This document shows positions 60,472-64,000 of a stretch of DNA of 64,000 nt, in pieces; positions within the stretch are counted from its first letter, which is position 1; every line of letters begins with the position of its first letter. The position numbers and the translations under genes were made by a program. The notes beneath the pieces were generated by a model. That model was not told the DNA's origin. It ran no database searches and saw only the letters and a list, made by a program, of their open reading frames with translations. Origin of the DNA: Spirodela intermedia (lineage: Eukaryota; Streptophyta; Magnoliopsida; Alismatales; Araceae). The stretch lies in NCBI GenBank assembly GCA_902729315.2, contig LR746266.1, forward strand, positions 4,288,759 to 4,352,758. The letters are read 5' to 3'.

Positions 60472-61279
60472 GCAGAAGAAGAAGCTCCCCTCTCTCGGTT
60501 TTGTGCTCGCGGTTCGCTTCCTCCGATCCTGCCGCTGACTGGTTCCACATTTTGTTCTTCCCCCTTGCGGAAGCAGACGCAGCTCGAAGGGAGAGAGAGA
60601 GAGAGAAAGAGAGACACGGAGAGAAGTATAGAATCTCTCTCACCTTACGGCTCAACTCGCCATGGCTCATTTGGGTGTTGGAGAGTGAGAGAGAGAGACA
60701 GACAGACAGACAGAGTCAACTCGGACGAACCGAGTGAGCGGGTTCGACTCGTCCCCATCATTCGGAGGTGGAGTCCACAAGACCCATTAGAAGGCCCAGC
60801 CATGTGCTGAAGACCAATTGGTAACGTGTTGCCCGGCCCAATTTACCAGAGCGAGCGACGGGGCTATCTCTAAAAGTTAGTAAGTTATAATTTATACGAA
60901 ATAAAGTGCATGCTTTCTTTAAATGTTTAATAATATATTTCAATAGTTTTCTTCCCGCCATATGGCGTGGCCGATCCTCCCCAATTTCTGTGGGAGGAAC
61001 CGGGTATATGTGAATTGTCCGAATTGCCCCCTTACAAGAGTGAGTTTTACTACGAGACCTGTAAACGAGGGTCGTATGCTTCTGGGGGCCGTGAGAAGCA
61101 CACGTCTCTTAACGAGGGCCGCGAGAAAATACAGGACGGAGGGGAGACCACGAGACGGAGAAGGCGGGGAAGGAGAAAGACATCCTTAGTAACTCCTTCG
61201 GCATCTCTCACCTCCGATGCCGTGGCGTCTCACCGGCGGCAGCAATCTCGACGTTGGACTTCTGTGCAGTGAGGACTCC
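60472..61279 (+). other. Intergenic region between the bHLH and LONRF-type genes
   Basis: Contains the bHLH 3' UTR, GA-rich patches (60591-60622 and 60686-60716, with CAGACAGACAGA), and presumably the promoter and 5' UTR of the next gene. The short ORFs show no family similarity. Confidence 0.5.
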
Positions 61280-63563
61280 ATGGCGGCGGAGGTTCCCTCC
61301 AGCCCGTACGACGCGGGATTCGACGAACCAGAGGAGTTCCCGCCGGTAGCTGACGCCCGGTCTCCTATTTTTGGGGAATTTATCCAATTCACGCCAATTT
61401 TGGCCCGCTGATTGTTCTCGCGGCTGCGGTGGACGTGGCAGGTCAACGATTCCGATGTGGGCGTCCCAGCGGAGCAGCGCGGGAAGCTGTTTGACCTTAT
61501 GCGAAGTGGCAACCGGGCCTTCCGAGAGGGCCGGATTGAAGAGGTATGACCACCCGATTATGCTGAGTCAATATCTGGTAATTTAGCTCCTAAGCGTTTC
61601 TAATTCCTTTTCCGCTACTGAAGAGTGCTATTGATAACTCTACTCATATGACGAACACCGTGTGTGCGGGTACGTCAAGGATTTTCAGGACTGCACCGTA
61701 TTTACGTCAATTTTCTAGCGCCGTACTGAATTTACACTTCCTGGATTGTGTATGTCGGGAACGGGGCATCTTTACGTACGGCGTTGGAATATCGCCCTCG
61801 ATGATTTCATAATTACCTACGGTCCGCCTAATCTTGGATTTTGGTTTATCGAGATCTACAACGGAGCTGATTGAGGTCTAGATTCCCCGGGATGCACGCT
61901 TTGGCCTGCCACTTTAAAGTTTGGGTATCACGAGAGCTCTATATTTCACATATTAGTATCCCAAATTTTCCGGAAGTTCCCCTTTAGCACCATGAGTTGT
62001 GAAATAGACTGGTGAAGTTGAGGTTTTAGCATCATTTCGTACTATTGTCAATACATCGTTCTTCACCTTCTACATTCCGGTCATAACTAACGTTATTAAG
62101 TATGTCAGCAGGCCCTGATTCACGTAGTGCCTTGTGCTGTATGTTGCAGTATCTGGAGGGATGGAAAACAAAAGGTTCTCTGGAACAATAATATTCACGT
62201 TGAGAAGATGTGACTCAGAAGATACCGATAGGTGCAATGATCGATGGTCAATCCTGATTTTCAACACCCATACGAGAGAGATTTTTGATAGTTGCTGTAG
62301 CTTGTAGAATGATGATCAGATAGTTCCTCTTTTTAATTGATGACATCATTGTATGTGCGTCCCATCCTTCATCTAGAGGAATGCCCTGATAAGTGAAACT
62401 ATCAATGGTCTTATTTTCTTCGAAAAGGTTATTTTTGAATGTCAGGAATGATCTCCTGTCCCCAGTTACTCTTGATCGACAATTTATGGGAAGTGTTGTT
62501 TATGAAGAAGCTATTTTTATTTTACTTGCCTAAATGCAGAGAAGATGACTAGAACGATTAAAGTAAAACGCTTGTTCTATCACAAAATACCCATTTCCTT
62601 GAAGCGTTGTCTTATTATACCCGGAGTGTGGATTGATGATTTTGGTTTTGTGTATAGGCTATTGCTTGCTACTCTAAAGCTCAACTCATAAAACCAGGAG
62701 ATCCTGTTATATTAAGCAATCGCAGTGCTGCGCTCTGCAGGTAAATATCCTATGAATGAGACCTTTTTTCAATCTAAGGTGGATACTTTTGCAGTCAGTA
62801 ATGAAGGAACGACAATAACGTACAGTCATATAGTTACGATTGGAGTTCATGGAGCACCCTATCTGTTCTTGAGCAAAAGTGCCTGTTTTCAAGAGGTGGA
62901 AAACAGCCTATAACTGATAAAATCAAATTCACCACATAAGCAAATGTCCTCCATACCCAATTGAACTTAGTTTTTCAAGAGGGAAGAATGTATTGTTCAC
63001 CTCCAATATTTGCCTCAAACTGGATCGTAATGACAATATTCTTTGTCACATAACTGGTCATATTATTATTTTATTATAAAATCGTTTAGGCTGATTCAAC
63101 ATGGATGATTACTATCATTAAGGCTGAAACAAAACTTTTAATGCGTTTTGAAAATTGAACAACCAATAGGACACGAGAAAACAAAAGCACTATCAGAGAA
63201 ACTAATATTTAAACTTCGTAACATTTATATTATGTTTCAGTATGCTGAAAAGATGATGTAAAATTATGATAATAAACTTGTTGATTGTTTTTTTTTCTCC
63301 ATTCAATAGAATTAGTCGACTTCTCAGAAGCCGTCCTTCGAGAGATTCGGAATATGAGCCATTAAATGGATTAGATCCCACAACTCACGCTGAGGTTAGC
63401 TGTGGACAATGGATCGGCATCTCACTCGTCTTCTATTCTTTGTGGATCATGCTGATTCTTATTTGCATAATTTCAGCTTGCACTGAAGGATGCTGAGAAG
63501 GTCATGAGTTCTCGGAAAAATTCAGCAAAATCATATTCTCTTAAAGCTAATGCCCTCTTGCTG
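61280..63563 (+). CDS. TPR protein of the plant LONRF type (RING/LON), N-terminal part
   Basis: Partial: five exons before the window ends, 61280-61345, 61442-61543, 62658-62740, 63310-63394, 63477-63563, together 141 codons in frame. After an acidic start (MAAEVPSSPYDAGFDEPEEF) comes a TPR pair: LFDLMRSGNRAFREGRIEE / AIACYSKAQLIKPGDPVILSNRSAALCR, then YEPLNGLDPTTHAE / LALKDAEKVM and SYSLKANALLL. This order, including the PLNGLDPTTHAELALKDAEK stretch, matches plant proteins annotated as LON N-terminal domain and RING finger protein 1-like. The RING and LON domains would lie to the right of the window; they are expected from the family, not seen. The next exon is not in 63564-64000. Introns are AT-rich and clean. 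Confidence 0.8.
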
Positions 63564-64000
63564 GTAATATTGTTTTCCTTTTTAAGTCTAATTGCGACTG
63601 GAGGTCCATATTTCCATTTTGTTTCTTCATTGCACTCATTAACGATCATTATTATAGATGAATTATGTAAGACGTATGTCTTTTTTCTCTTCCCACGGAA
63701 TTTAACACTTTCGCATCGCCTCTGGTTGTTTTGTCTTGATGATTTCTGTGCCTGAATTGGATTATGTAAGACGTATTTTTGGCTTTGCTCTCTCTTTTTA
63801 GTCCCTTTTTTTTGGAGCGAAGTAATTTTTAGTAATTGTCCCCCGTGATGCCTTCCAAGGTTGTGCGCTGTACTTCAGATATCGTTCAAGTCATGCCATT
63901 GGTTCGTGATAATTTGAATAATTTAGGTGGCATGTTTATTTATCGTCGAGATTCCACCTCATTGTGTGGAAATGGGCGAAATCTGATTTAAGTTGATTAG

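Overview
The window is plant nuclear DNA: spliced genes with GT-AG introns, long CT/GA microsatellites, and dense LTR retrotransposons. The polyamine oxidase protein resembles the maize enzyme family closely, which suggests a monocot, but the species cannot be fixed from this sequence. There is no bacterial-style operon, rRNA gene, complete tRNA gene or CRISPR array.

Layout. 1-5.9 kb holds the 3' part of a Ty3/gypsy-type element, its 3' LTR, and a second older LTR of the same family. 7.2-10.6 kb holds an apparently intact nine-exon polyamine oxidase gene (+). 11-36.4 kb is a repeat block: eight more copies of the same ~1.6-1.75 kb LTR (family 1), two inverted copies of a ~2 kb LTR (family 2, TGATG...CATCA), two inverted copies of an AT-rich unit (X-C-D), two degenerate Ty3/gypsy gag regions and a Ty1/copia reverse transcriptase scrap. 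Several insertions keep matching 5-bp target-site duplications, so the nesting order can be read. 36.4-51 kb is AT-rich. It contains a decayed Ty1/copia element on the minus strand (integrase, reverse transcriptase, RNase H in that order) between two long direct repeats.

51.3-64 kb is gene-rich: a calmodulin-binding-domain protein (-), a WPP-domain (MAF1-like) protein (+) placed head-to-head with it, a six-exon bHLH113-like transcription factor (+), and the first five exons of a TPR protein of the LONRF type (+) that runs off the right edge. These genes are ordinary neighbours; nothing suggests a shared pathway.

The most unusual signal is in the family-1 LTR. Every full-length copy carries, antisense to the LTR, an snRNA-type upstream element plus TATA box at Pol III-like spacing, next to a tRNA-like T-arm/B-box, and each copy begins with a conserved ~25-bp inverted repeat. 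This may be an LTR that also drives a small antisense RNA. All such functional claims are inference. Exon boundaries below were placed by hand from splice dinucleotides, reading phase and protein-family similarity.
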